Assembly: GCA_946409635.1 (NCBI GenBank)
Contig: CAMJXD010000002.1
Location: 62,001 to 126,000 of the forward strand
Reading direction: 5' to 3'
DNA length: 64,000 nucleotides
DNA from: an uncultured Prevotellaceae bacterium
Lineage (GTDB): Bacteria; Bacteroidota; Bacteroidia; Bacteroidales; Muribaculaceae
Part shown: positions 1-8,950 of the stretch, one piece after another
Layout of the letters: each line of letters opens with the position of its first letter
Numbering within the stretch: position 1 is the first letter of the stretch
The notes under the pieces: generated by a model
The model's input: the letters and a program-made list of their open reading frames with translations, nothing else
The model's database searches: none
Told to the model about the DNA's origin: nothing
Translations under genes and position numbers: made by a program

Positions 1-2517
1 AAGAGCACGACACAGTATGACAACATCGTGTCCAGCACGCCGCCCAGCCTGGACTATTATTACTATGCCTACTGGCCCGCCTCGCCGGCCATGCCCGACA
101 GCGCCTCGCTGGAGCAACTCCCTGGGCTGAAGTATCTGGACCTGAGCCACTGCCAGCTCAAGGACTCGCTCTACCTGCACAAGAACACCGAGCTGCGCTA
201 CCTGGACGTGAGCCACAACCGCACCATCGCGCGTTACACCACCTCGCACGACAAGGGGGCGGCCTACAGGGCATCGATCCCCGCCGGCAGCACGTTTAAC
301 CGCGACTTCCCCGACTACAAGAAGTACCTGTGGCTCTCGACCAACAACGACGACCGCGAGTATTTCACCGGTGACTACAACGACACGACGGGCCTCTACA
401 TCCTGGACCTGATGGACAACGACAAACTGGAGTATCTGGACATCAGCTACACGGGCATCGAGCAGACGGCACTCACCCACTGCCACGTGTCGAACGCCCG
501 CTACATCTGGATTCAGGACCTGAACAACCTCAAGTACTTCTATGCCAACTACAACGGCATGCGGTCGTTGGGCATCGGCACACTGTACGGCAAGCGCAAC
601 CGCGAGGGCCTCAAGTCGCTCGAGCGGCTGTCGGTCATCGGCATGCGCGGCGCCGACGACCGCACGATGCAGGGCTCCATCAACTTCAGGGAGAACTCGG
701 TGTGCACCAAGCTGCACTACATCAACCTGTCCTACTCCCGCTTTGACTCCATCGGCGTGTATGCGCCACAGGTCGACACGCTCATCATACGCGGCAACCC
801 GCTGCACTATGTCGACATGCAGACGGTGAACGACATCACCTATATCGACGCGCGCGAGTGTGCCTTCAAGACGCGCGGCTATGACGTGGAGACCGGCAAC
901 ATCTTCTACCCCGACGCCACCCGCTACCAGAACGGTGCGCGCAAGGGCGGCACCTACAGTGGCGTCGTGACCACCGAGCTCAGCGGTCTGAGGGGCATCA
1001 GGGCCTACAGCCGCCCCAAATTGACCACCGTGCTGCTCGACAACTGCAATGCGCTCACCGACGTCTATTGCCACCACGACCCGTTGCTGCCCAAGATTCA
1101 CGGCTTTGAGAACCTGGCTTTCAACAAGCCCTATGACTCACAATATGGCTTCCCCACCACCGACGCCGACACGCTGCGCCTGGTGTGGGTCAACGACAAC
1201 CAGGTGTTCAACGAGCTGAACTTGACCAAAAACGTCAACCTGCAATACCTGCACGCCTACAACGACAAGGCCCTGGGCACAGCCCTGGACGACGATGGCA
1301 TGCAGCTCAACGAGAACGTCATCCTCAAGTCGGCTTGGGTGTCCAACTCGCTGCTCAAGAAGTTCACCAACAATGCCACGACCCATCTCGACACCCTCAA
1401 GATCTGGGACAACCCGCAATTGAAGGAGCTCGACGTGACCCAGAACACCAAGCTCAGGTACTTTGACCTGCGCAACTGCAGCCTGCGCTACCTGGACATG
1501 CAGCATTGCGACTCATTGAGGTACTTCGACTGCAGCAACGACAGCATCAAGGGCAAGTATGCCCTGCCCGACTGGTTCGGCTACCAGCTGCCCCAGGCCG
1601 TCTCGGTCCCCGACGACCTCAATCCCGACAATGACGGCAAGAACCACATTGCCGACCTCATGTTCCAGAGCAAGAAGCTGAATACCGTCAAGGCCGACAA
1701 CAACGACCTGTACTCGCTGAAGGGCCTCAACAACATCGACAGCCTGAAAGTGTTGACCTACAGCCACAACCACATCAATGCCATCGACCTGAGCGGCAGT
1801 CCTAACATCCAGACCTATGACTGCTCGCACAACGGCCGCGGGGCATTCCCGGCCGAGTATGCCCGCTGGCTGGTCAAGAAAGCGGATAACAGCGTGGACA
1901 CCTGCCACATGTACTATCTGCAGCTCGACCCCAACGCCGGCGACGAGCTGAAGCCGCAAAGCCACGACAGCTACCTGGGCTACAAGTGGGGACACGACTC
2001 GCTGGAAGCCGAGGGCCTCCAGGCACGCACCCGCGTGTTTGACGCCGACGGCTTCAACCCGGCGATGGTCGACACGTTCATCGTCAACTCCATGGGCCCC
2101 GTCCTGGGCAACCGGGTCAACGAGAACTCCCTGAGGGGCAACGTGTATATCGGCACCGACACTGTCCTTAATCCTGACCTGATCTACGGCAACGTCGTCG
2201 TGCTGGACATCACCAACAACCCGTATCATCCCGGCTATCACTACATCACCTACAAGTACTTTGACGGCCGCCGGGCGCCCGGCAACAGGGACGGCGAGGA
2301 ACCGTCGACTTCCACCTTCTACATGGTGTGGTATAGTCCCGGCGAAGCCACCGATGTCGACGAGACGCTGGCCGACGACCTGGGTGAAGCCACCGTGGTG
2401 AGCGAGCGCTACTATGACATCAACGGCAGGGAGCATAGCGAGCCTGTCGACGGCGTGAACATCATCGTCCGGCAGATGAGCGACGGCTCGACCCAGACCG
2501 TCAAGGTCATCAAGTGA
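1..2517 (+). CDS. Secreted leucine-rich-repeat protein with T9SS-like tail (5' partial)
   Basis: The reading frame is open from base 1, so the gene begins upstream of the window; a GTG at 28 is internal. About 838 residues are visible. They contain irregular leucine-rich repeats of the LKYLDLSHC / LRYLDVSHN / LEYLDISY type, dense in the first 200 residues and again around residues 400-610. The last ~35 residues (YDINGR, GVNIIV, ending TVKVIK) match the short type A sorting tail used by type IX secretion, so the product is probably exported and surface-attached or released. No dockerin repeat is seen. The ligand is unknown. It is convergent with the DUF5723 gene; a hairpin at 2543-2576 separates them. 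The family assignment is firm and the role (adhesion or binding) is inferred. Confidence 0.85.
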   Translation, partial: KSTTQYDNIVSSTPPSLDYYYYAYWPASPAMPDSASLEQLPGLKYLDLSHCQLKDSLYLHKNTELRYLDVSHNRTIARYTTSHDKGAAYRASIPAGSTFNRDFPDYKKYLWLSTNNDDREYFTGDYNDTTGLYILDLMDNDKLEYLDISYTGIEQTALTHCHVSNARYIWIQDLNNLKYFYANYNGMRSLGIGTLYGKRNREGLKSLERLSVIGMRGADDRTMQGSINFRENSVCTKLHYINLSYSRFDSIGVYAPQVDTLIIRGNPLHYVDMQTVNDITYIDARECAFKTRGYDVETGNIFYPDATRYQNGARKGGTYSGVVTTELSGLRGIRAYSRPKLTTVLLDNCNALTDVYCHHDPLLPKIHGFENLAFNKPYDSQYGFPTTDADTLRLVWVNDNQVFNELNLTKNVNLQYLHAYNDKALGTALDDDGMQLNENVILKSAWVSNSLLKKFTNNATTHLDTLKIWDNPQLKELDVTQNTKLRYFDLRNCSLRYLDMQHCDSLRYFDCSNDSIKGKYALPDWFGYQLPQAVSVPDDLNPDNDGKNHIADLMFQSKKLNTVKADNNDLYSLKGLNNIDSLKVLTYSHNHINAIDLSGSPNIQTYDCSHNGRGAFPAEYARWLVKKADNSVDTCHMYYLQLDPNAGDELKPQSHDSYLGYKWGHDSLEAEGLQARTRVFDADGFNPAMVDTFIVNSMGPVLGNRVNENSLRGNVYIGTDTVLNPDLIYGNVVVLDITNNPYHPGYHYITYKYFDGRRAPGNRDGEEPSTSTFYMVWYSPGEATDVDETLADDLGEATVVSERYYDINGREHSEPVDGVNIIVRQMSDGSTQTVKVIK

Positions 2518-2542
2518 CAATAATGCCCACGACCCACTAGCC

Positions 2543-2576
2543 AACGAGGCTGCACCCGTACGGATGCAGCCTCGTT
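2543..2576. terminator. Hairpin between convergent genes
   Basis: Perfect 12-bp inverted repeat (2543-2554 and 2565-2576) with a 10-nt loop, between the stops of two convergent genes. No long T-run follows on either strand, so it could be a weak bidirectional terminator or a 3'-end stabilising hairpin. Confidence 0.55.
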
Positions 2577-2598
2577 GATGATATCGCGCAACATGTGG

Positions 2599-4041
2599 CT
2601 ATTCGGCGGGACGGCGACCCAGAGGAATGGACAAGCCTATCAGAGCGTTGCAGCACTTGGCCTTGCTTGACAGGCACAGATAATCGGTGCCCAGAAACAG
2701 CGGACCCAACTTCATCGCCACACCCATCGAACTGCCGCCACACATCAGCGGCGAATAGCTCACGGCAAAGTCCAGCAGGCTGCGGGGATGGTAGTTCAGC
2801 GAGAACGTCAGTTCGTTCTGATGGTCAGGTCGGGAGAAGCGGCTGGTGTACAATGCACCCACGCGCAGTTTGTCGGGCAGGATTTCATACTCGCCGCCCA
2901 GGGCCAGTGTCGAGGTCAGCCACGTCTGTCGCGAGGCTGCCTTGCCCGAGTCGGGCGTCAAGCGCAGCAAGTGCAGGTTAATCGCCTCACCACTGCCGAT
3001 GATGCCCGCAAAGCGCGTCACGTCGCCGGGGTCTGAGCTGTCGAACGACAAGTCGTCGGTCACGGCACGGGCTACCTGGGTGCAGCCCTTGCTCCAGCTG
3101 ATAAAGCCCAGATCATTGATCGCAGCCGACAGGGTTACGGCTTGGCCGACCTTAAAGGCCACGCCGAAGTCGACGGCGGCACCGAAACCAGCCACGCCGG
3201 TGTTCTTCATGTCAAACTTCACCTGGTCGATGTAACCACGGTCATTGGTGATCAGGTCCAGTCCCTCAAAGGAGCTCTCGAGCTCGGCTGTTGCCTCGAT
3301 CGATGCGGTTCCGCGGGCCCTAATCAGGTCAGCAAGGCCGGCGCTGGTCCAGTCCAGGCCGGGATCAACCCCAGTGAGATGAGTCCTCACCGCAGCCTCA
3401 TGGATTTTCAGCCTCAAGTTGCCTTGCCCCAGCAGCCCCTTCAAGCGACCGCCTATGCTCAAGCGGTCATTGATGCGGCGCGCATAGCCCACCCCAATCT
3501 CGGTATAGGCATTGATGTTCAGTTCCTCGTTGCTCAAGTCACGGTAGAAGTCGGTATAGTCATTGGTGTTCATGCCCTTCATATCCCTCATGAAGGAGAC
3601 CAGTTCTCGTGGAACACGAATGCTGCCCTCGGCCCTGACACCGACATCTATCGACCAGAATCCCTTTCCTTGCCACCAGCCGACGGAAATCAGCTCCGTC
3701 CCCACGGTAGCATCGGCTTTATTGGAGTCCTTGAGTTTGCCATAGAAGTCGTCGGCCATATAGTAGTCCTCGTTGTCGCCGTGTTTCATCAGATCCGACA
3801 CATCGTTGACACTCAAGGCGTTGGACTTGACCCATGCGCCAGTCAAACCCACGACAGGCAAGTTCACAAAGCCTCTGTCGGGAGCCAATGCGGGGTTCAA
3901 CTGCATCCTGTACTGTGACCCTTCCATAAAATAAGCCGTACGCAACACCTGTCCCCGGCCCGCCATTGCCATCGACACCAGCAGCACCACAGCCACCAGC
4001 CGCCCGACGACAACCCTTCTACACCTCATTTCCTTTTTCAT
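2599..4041 (-). CDS. DUF5723 family outer-membrane protein
   Basis: About 480 residues. I chose the ATG at 4041 (MKKEMRC) because it gives a basic n-region and hydrophobic core (VVVGRLVAVVLLVSMAMAG) typical of a signal peptide; a longer form could start at 4068. The mature part opens with the conserved AYFMEGSQYRMQLNPA block, and alternating beta-strand segments ending in a TDYLCLSSK-like strand resemble the porin-like DUF5723 barrel family of Bacteroidetes. The biochemical function of the family is not known. It lies 36 bp downstream of the glycosyltransferase gene and is probably the last gene of the leftward operon starting at 5746. Confidence 0.8.
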   Translation of the reverse strand: MKKEMRCRRVVVGRLVAVVLLVSMAMAGRGQVLRTAYFMEGSQYRMQLNPALAPDRGFVNLPVVGLTGAWVKSNALSVNDVSDLMKHGDNEDYYMADDFYGKLKDSNKADATVGTELISVGWWQGKGFWSIDVGVRAEGSIRVPRELVSFMRDMKGMNTNDYTDFYRDLSNEELNINAYTEIGVGYARRINDRLSIGGRLKGLLGQGNLRLKIHEAAVRTHLTGVDPGLDWTSAGLADLIRARGTASIEATAELESSFEGLDLITNDRGYIDQVKFDMKNTGVAGFGAAVDFGVAFKVGQAVTLSAAINDLGFISWSKGCTQVARAVTDDLSFDSSDPGDVTRFAGIIGSGEAINLHLLRLTPDSGKAASRQTWLTSTLALGGEYEILPDKLRVGALYTSRFSRPDHQNELTFSLNYHPRSLLDFAVSYSPLMCGGSSMGVAMKLGPLFLGTDYLCLSSKAKCCNALIGLSIPLGRRPAE

Positions 4042-4077
4042 CACACCTAATGTCATCGTTTTAAACAAATTCCACCA

Positions 4078-5079
4078 TTAATCACAACACCTTCGATACA
4101 TCCGATAAAGAGGTCGCACTATAGGCAAAAGCCAGGTACGAGTGAAAACCACATTGATCAACCGAGTCATCACTCCAGAACCACTAAGAGGAAAGAGGCA
4201 AAGCTGTTTCAAGACCCTTACCTTCTCCCTTGCATCGTCCCTAGGCTTGTCACTTAACAATAGTCGGGTAAGCACATTAACACTAAACACTGATTGATGC
4301 TCGGTCAGCCTCTGCTTAACTGAATCGTTCTGTCCATCCTTAAAATTATGTAGGGCTTTGATGGCAGTCATGATATCATCACAGTGCCTTCCAAGGCGTA
4401 CTGGGTTGATTGTGGTTGTTGCAGAAGAAGGATGGACTAAATAATAATAGATCTGGCTATCGGTCCTTGCCATTTTTCTGTTTTCCAATAGAATAGACAG
4501 ATTGAACAAAGTATCCTCGCATATTGTCAGGCCAGAATAACGTTTTGTTCCAATCATTTCACGCTTATAGAAGCTTGAGCAGGAGATGCCAAAACTGTAT
4601 TTGGTGATAAACTCCAATGACGAGCCCTGCCAATCAATGTGCACATTAAGGTCTTGAGCAAGAGAGCCGATTCGTTCACCGCTCCTTACCAATTTCACAC
4701 CGAAGGATAAAATGTCAATATCATTCGATTCGGCTAGAGTCAAGAGGCGACCATACCCTCCATCTACCAATGCATCATCCGGGTCAAAAAACACGACCCA
4801 CTTGCCACGAGCAACATCAAGAGCACTGTTTCTTGCTGCCGAGACACCTTCATTGACTTTTTTATCAATGACAACAACATTGTCTTTGTGTCTTTCCTTG
4901 AATGCAGTTAATCGAAAAATGGTATCGTCAACACTTGCATCATTCACCAAGATAATTTCATAATCGGTACGTCCTTCCCATTGTCTCTCTAAACAACCCA
5001 ACGACTGCTCAAGATATTTTTCCATGTTATAGCACGGGACTATGACAGAGAGACTGATTCTATTGGATTCTTTTGTCAT
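4078..5079 (-). CDS. Family 2 glycosyltransferase (AT-rich)
   Basis: 333 residues with a GT-A fold start (SVIVPCYNMEKYLEQSL, residues 11-27), NDAS at 46-49 and the metal/nucleotide-binding DPDD at 99-102. The C-terminal third is helical and basic, ending RPLYRMYRRCCD, consistent with peripheral membrane attachment. It probably transfers a sugar to a lipid-linked or surface glycan; donor and acceptor cannot be told. It sits between a serine acetyltransferase-like gene and a DUF5723 gene. Its base composition is visibly richer in A+T than both neighbours, suggesting separate acquisition, as is common for glycan-diversifying genes. Confidence 0.9.
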   Translation of the reverse strand: MTKESNRISLSVIVPCYNMEKYLEQSLGCLERQWEGRTDYEIILVNDASVDDTIFRLTAFKERHKDNVVVIDKKVNEGVSAARNSALDVARGKWVVFFDPDDALVDGGYGRLLTLAESNDIDILSFGVKLVRSGERIGSLAQDLNVHIDWQGSSLEFITKYSFGISCSSFYKREMIGTKRYSGLTICEDTLFNLSILLENRKMARTDSQIYYYLVHPSSATTTINPVRLGRHCDDIMTAIKALHNFKDGQNDSVKQRLTEHQSVFSVNVLTRLLLSDKPRDDAREKVRVLKQLCLFPLSGSGVMTRLINVVFTRTWLLPIVRPLYRMYRRCCD

Positions 5080-5137
5080 AACTATATATTAAATTGATCG
5101 TTAAGTTGGCAATTACTACGTAACAATGCCATAACTA

Positions 5138-5746
5138 TCACGAGAGGGGCTCATTGACCGGCAAGTTGTTGCGCTTGACGATGGTGGCCTCGGGACAGCA
5201 CACGGTGCAGTTGTCGGGAACGTCGTGCAGCACAATGGCTCCGGCGCCGATATTGACATTGTTACCAATGGTGATGTCACCGATGATGATGGCACCTGTG
5301 CCGATTCTCACGTTGTTACCGATGGTGGGACAACCGTTTCCCTTGTAGCCGACGGTCACCAGCTGGTTGATAAAGCAATTCTCGCCTACCGACCGGGCGC
5401 TCAGCACCGTGCCGAAGCCGTGCTGGATGTACAAGCCACCGCCGAGTTTCTCGCGCGGCACATCGAAGCCAAACGATACACCCGGGGGCATGAAGAACAA
5501 CAGCATGCTGGCCGATCCGACCCTGAACCTGAAAAGGGCCCTGAAATCATATGCCCACATGAGGTTGAGCAACAGCATCAACGGGCGGTTGCGCCGTGTG
5601 ACAACGCGATGCTCCATCTTGCAGAAGCGGTCCAGGTCCATATCTATCTTGGCCTTCTGCGAACTGGTGTAGTACACCAGCAGCCAGATGAGTTCAAACG
5701 GAAGGTAAATGACCATTTTTAAGGTCTTGCGGATCTTGGTCAACAT
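5138..5746 (-). CDS. Serine acetyltransferase-like hexapeptide transferase
   Basis: 202 residues. A hydrophobic, basic N-terminus (about residues 1-35) precedes left-handed beta-helix hexapeptide repeats from about residue 100 (GGGLYIQHGFGTVLSA, TIGNNVRIGTGAIIIGDITIG, VNIGAGAIV), ending in the usual GVPA-like loop region (CPEATIVKRNN). The His in YIQHGFGTV corresponds to the catalytic His of the CysE-like group. It is shorter than housekeeping CysE (about 270) and shares an operon with a glycosyltransferase, so acetylation of a sugar during surface glycan synthesis is likelier than cysteine synthesis. First gene of the leftward operon; promoter at 5841-5870. Confidence 0.85.
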   Translation of the reverse strand: MLTKIRKTLKMVIYLPFELIWLLVYYTSSQKAKIDMDLDRFCKMEHRVVTRRNRPLMLLLNLMWAYDFRALFRFRVGSASMLLFFMPPGVSFGFDVPREKLGGGLYIQHGFGTVLSARSVGENCFINQLVTVGYKGNGCPTIGNNVRIGTGAIIIGDITIGNNVNIGAGAIVLHDVPDNCTVCCPEATIVKRNNLPVNEPLS

Positions 5747-5840
5747 GATGATTTCTCGACAATACGGTTTTATGATGATTTCATTGCTCTTGCGGCGCCC
5801 TCAACTCCCTGACGATTGAACAAGGGGCCGCTAGAATCAG

Positions 5841-5870
5841 CAAAAGTACTCATTATTTATAAAACTGCAA
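5841..5870 (-). promoter_or_regulatory. Bacteroidetes-type promoter for the acetyltransferase operon
   Basis: On the minus strand the -7 element TACTTTTG (5848-5841) lies 19 bp after a -33 TTG (5870-5868). Both elements and their spacing match the sigma-ABfr consensus. It leaves a leader of about 90 nt before the start at 5746. Confidence 0.65.
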
Positions 5871-5941
5871 ATTTTTTCTTCCAAAACGGCCAAGAAAGAA
5901 AAAATCGCCCCCCCACATGCCCACGCTGAGAGAAAAAACAT

Positions 5942-5949
5942 TACCTTTG
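5942..5949 (+). promoter_or_regulatory. Promoter -7 element for pdxA
   Basis: TACCTTTG matches the Bacteroidetes -7 consensus TAnnTTTG about 50 bp before the pdxA ATG at 6000. I see no TTTG at the -33 position, so only the -7 half is supported. Confidence 0.55.
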
Positions 5950-5999
5950 CAATTTGTATTAATCAGTCAACGCTTTCAAACAAAGAATATCATCAATCT

Positions 6000-7100
6000 A
6001 TGAGCGAAGAAAATAAGAGACTCAAGGTGGGCATCACCATCGGCGACACCAACGGCATCGGTGCCGAGGTAATCCTGAAAACCATAGGCGTTTCAGAGAT
6101 GATGGAGCTGTTCATCCCCGTCATCTACGGGTCCAGCAAGATACTGAACTACCACCGCAACGCCTGTCACCTGCCGCAGACTCAGATCAACTATACCAAG
6201 GACGCGGCACGCCTCAAGGACAACATGCCCAACCTAGTGGAATGTATTGACCAGGACATTAAGGTGGAACTGGGTCAACCCAGCAAGCAAGCCGGCATGG
6301 CGTCATTCCTAGCCCTTGAAGCCGCCGTGCGCGACCTTAAGGCCGGCCTGATCGACGCCCTGGTGACCGCTCCCATCAGCAAGGACAACATCCACAGCGA
6401 CCACTTCCAGTTCCCGGGCCACACCGAGTACCTGGAGAGTTCGGCCGGCGAGGGCGCCAAGGCGATGATGGTCATGTGCACGGCCGACTTGCGCATTGCC
6501 CTGGCCACCACCCATCTGCCCCTGTCCCAAGTGCCAGAGGCATTGACCATCAACGGCATACGCGAGAAGCTGCGCTTGTTCAACGAGACACTGAAGCGAG
6601 ACTTCAGCGTCAGTTGCCCGCGCATCGCCGTGCTGTCACTCAACCCCCATGCCGGCGAGAACGGCCTGCTCGGCTCGGAGGAGCGCGACATCATCCTGCC
6701 AGCCATACAACAGTCGCTTGACGAGGACGGTGTTCAGTGCTTCGGCCCCTACGCATCGGACGGATTCTTCGGCGCTCGCCACTACCGCCGCTTCGACGGC
6801 GTGCTGGCCATGTACCACGACCAGGGTCTGACACCGTTCAAGACCATCGCCATGGACGAGGGCGTGAACTTCACTGCAGGTCTGCCCATCGTGCGCACCA
6901 GCCCCGACCACGGCACGGGATATGACATCGTGGGCCAGGGCATTGCCAACGAGTCATCGCTGCGCCACGCCATCTACACGGCCATCGACGTGTGCCGCAA
7001 CCGCGCACGCTACGACGAGGCTCACCAGAATCCGCTGCCCAAACTGTTCCAGGACCGCGGCCGCGACAATGTGAAACTCGACCTGACCAAGGTTGACTAA
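6000..7100 (+). CDS. pdxA: 4-hydroxythreonine-4-phosphate dehydrogenase
   Basis: 366 residues. PdxA oxidises 4-phosphohydroxy-L-threonine with NAD in DXP-dependent pyridoxal phosphate synthesis; its product is joined to deoxyxylulose phosphate by PdxJ. Visible signatures are GITIGDTNGIGAEV (residues 11-24), FPGHTEYL around the metal ligand H141, LATTHLPL with H172, LNPHAGENGLLG, AMYHDQGLTPFK with the third metal ligand, and RTSPDHGTGYDI. Length and motifs are those of the complete enzyme. A HAD hydrolase follows after 21 bp, probably co-transcribed. Cytoplasmic. Confidence 0.97.
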   Translation: MSEENKRLKVGITIGDTNGIGAEVILKTIGVSEMMELFIPVIYGSSKILNYHRNACHLPQTQINYTKDAARLKDNMPNLVECIDQDIKVELGQPSKQAGMASFLALEAAVRDLKAGLIDALVTAPISKDNIHSDHFQFPGHTEYLESSAGEGAKAMMVMCTADLRIALATTHLPLSQVPEALTINGIREKLRLFNETLKRDFSVSCPRIAVLSLNPHAGENGLLGSEERDIILPAIQQSLDEDGVQCFGPYASDGFFGARHYRRFDGVLAMYHDQGLTPFKTIAMDEGVNFTAGLPIVRTSPDHGTGYDIVGQGIANESSLRHAIYTAIDVCRNRARYDEAHQNPLPKLFQDRGRDNVKLDLTKVD

Positions 7101-7121
7101 GCCTTCAAGACCGTCAAGATA

Positions 7122-7826
7122 ATGGACAACATCAAGGGTATCATCTTTGATTACGGCGGCACGCTCGACAGCCGTGGCGTGCACTGGAGCGAAGTGCTGT
7201 GGCAAGGCTACCAGGACGCCGGAATCCCCATCGACAAAGAGACCTTCCGCACCATATATGTAGAAGGAGAACGTGCGCTCGCGCGCGAACGCATCATCCT
7301 GCCGCAGGACGACTTCCACGAGTTGCTGCTCAAGAAGGTCGCAAGCGAGCTCAGCTACCTGCCCGACAAGCCCGACGCGGCAACTGCCGAGCGCTGGTCC
7401 CGCCATGTGGCGGCCTACTGCGACCAGGCGGCCAGAGCCTGCATCGACGAGGCCAGGCCCGTGCTTGAAGCGCTGCACGAGCGCTTCCCGATGATGCTGG
7501 TGAGCAACTTCTACGGCAACATCGACGAGGTGCTGCGCAGCTACGGCATCCGCCATCTGTTCAAGGGCATCATCGAGAGTGCCGTGGTGGGGGTGCGCAA
7601 GCCCAACCCCACCCTGTTCAGGCTTGGCGTTGACGCGCTCGAGCTCAACCCCAGCGACGTACTTGTCGTGGGCGACAGCCTGAACAAGGACATCAAACCT
7701 GCCGAGCAGCTGGGATGCCACACCCTGTGGCTCAAGGGCAAGGGATGGACACAAGAGGAAGACCTCCAGACCCACCCCAACACCATCACCAGCATCACCC
7801 AAGTCCTTGACAAGATCAATGTCTAG
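7122..7826 (+). CDS. HAD-superfamily hydrolase
   Basis: 234 residues. HAD motif I is FDYGGTLDS (residues 8-16), with the nucleophile Asp but Gly in place of the usual second Asp of DxDGT. Motif II is the MLVSNFYGN segment, motif III the Lys in VGVRKPNP, and motif IV VVGDSLNKDI. The second Asp normally acts as general acid, so the enzyme may have altered chemistry, although DxGGT variants occur in HAD families annotated as hydrolases. It lies 21 bp after pdxA and 50 bp before a nucleotidyltransferase; substrates could be a phosphorylated sugar, inositol phosphate or a pyridoxine intermediate. The substrate cannot be assigned from sequence. Confidence 0.85.
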   Translation: MDNIKGIIFDYGGTLDSRGVHWSEVLWQGYQDAGIPIDKETFRTIYVEGERALARERIILPQDDFHELLLKKVASELSYLPDKPDAATAERWSRHVAAYCDQAARACIDEARPVLEALHERFPMMLVSNFYGNIDEVLRSYGIRHLFKGIIESAVVGVRKPNPTLFRLGVDALELNPSDVLVVGDSLNKDIKPAEQLGCHTLWLKGKGWTQEEDLQTHPNTITSITQVLDKINV

Positions 7827-7876
7827 GCCACTGACGACTCACCAAACACTGTAAACCAATAAAAAAACAAAACAAT

Positions 7877-8575
7877 ATGAACTACGCGATAATCGCAGCC
7901 GGTGAGGGTTCACGGTTGGCCCAGGAGGGCGTCGCCAAGCCCAAGCCGCTGGTTGAGCTGCAGGGAGAGCCCATGATCGGGCGCCTGATCAACATCATGC
8001 TCAGGTGCAATGCCGAGAGCATCAGCATCATCGTCAATGAGCACATGACCCAGGTGAGAGAATACCTCGAGCAGCTCTCGCTACCCGTTCCCCTGAATCT
8101 GGTGGTAAAGACCACCCCCAGCTCGATGCACAGCTTTTGGCACCTGAGCCGCGTCATTCCACAGGGCAAGTTCTGCCTCACCACCGTCGACACGATATTC
8201 CGCGAGGAGGATTTCAAGGGCTACATCGACGCGTTTGAGCACGACGAGAAGCACGACGGCATGTGGGCAGTCACCCCGTTTGTCGACGACGAGAAGCCTC
8301 TGTGGGTCGACGTTGACCAGGAGATGAACATCACCGCCTTCCGCGACAAGCCATGGGACGGTGCCAAGTTTGTCTCGGGCGGTGTATATGCCATGACTCA
8401 CCGGGCATTCACCGTACTGGACCGCTGCATTGAGCAGAACATCAGCCGCATGCGCAACTTCCAGCGGGCTCTCGTCGATGCCGGATGCTGCTTGCAGGCC
8501 TATAGCATCGACAAAATCGTCGATGTGGACCATGCCGACGACATCGCCACGGCCGAGCAATTCCTGCAGGGTTGA
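7877..8575 (+). CDS. Sugar/polyol-phosphate nucleotidyltransferase-like protein
   Basis: 232 residues with the NTP-transferase fold. The N-terminus NYAIIAAGEGSRLAQEG (2-18) is the nucleotide-binding loop, followed by KPKPLVELQGEPMI with the conserved Lys. TTVDTIF occupies the position of the metal-binding Asp segment, and FVSGGVYAM matches the later GG-Y block. It has no acyltransferase or hexapeptide extension, so it resembles short cytidylyl- or MobA-like enzymes rather than GlmU. The next gene, after a 375-bp gap, is inositol-3-phosphate synthase, so activation of inositol phosphate or a related headgroup is one possibility (inference). Sugar-1-phosphate activation for the polysaccharide genes further downstream is the alternative. 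Confidence 0.82.
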   Translation: MNYAIIAAGEGSRLAQEGVAKPKPLVELQGEPMIGRLINIMLRCNAESISIIVNEHMTQVREYLEQLSLPVPLNLVVKTTPSSMHSFWHLSRVIPQGKFCLTTVDTIFREEDFKGYIDAFEHDEKHDGMWAVTPFVDDEKPLWVDVDQEMNITAFRDKPWDGAKFVSGGVYAMTHRAFTVLDRCIEQNISRMRNFQRALVDAGCCLQAYSIDKIVDVDHADDIATAEQFLQG

Positions 8576-8950
8576 TCCCGGCGGTTAACGGCACATAATC
8601 AGGCCTTCTTGACAACAGTTCTAAATAAATGTTATCGAGGCGCACTCCCCTGCCAAAAACGCCCCCAAACACCCCATTTCGGCCCTAAAAGTTACAGGGT
8701 AGCATTATGGTTCATTAACATTACAGTAGTCAAAACTGGGTGTTTTTAACTGAATTTAATTATTAAGACACAATATTAACTTATCACAACCTTTTTTTTG
8801 ATATGTTATGTTTCGTGTTTCAAAAAAAGGCTGTAATTTAGCGCCGTTTTTTGCGAGACAAGAGTCGTTAAGAAACAATGTCCCCGACTTGGGCACATGT
8901 TTTAATTATGATTTAGATAACAACCTGAACATTAACTGTAATAGAAAATT
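8576..8950 (+). other. 375-bp intergenic region before inositol-phosphate synthase
   Basis: No convincing gene. A 60-codon open frame (8808-8990) runs into the next gene in another frame and has no family features. Near the 3' end TAATTTAG (8834-8841) with TTTC 19 bp upstream (8811-8814) loosely resembles a promoter, giving a leader of about 100 nt. The A+T content is much higher than in the flanking genes. No terminator hairpin was found. Confidence 0.4.

Noticed and set aside
7122-7826. HAD gene as a pseudogene because motif I lacks the second Asp
   Set aside because: The frame is intact, the other HAD motifs are present and DxGGT variants are common in annotated HAD hydrolases.
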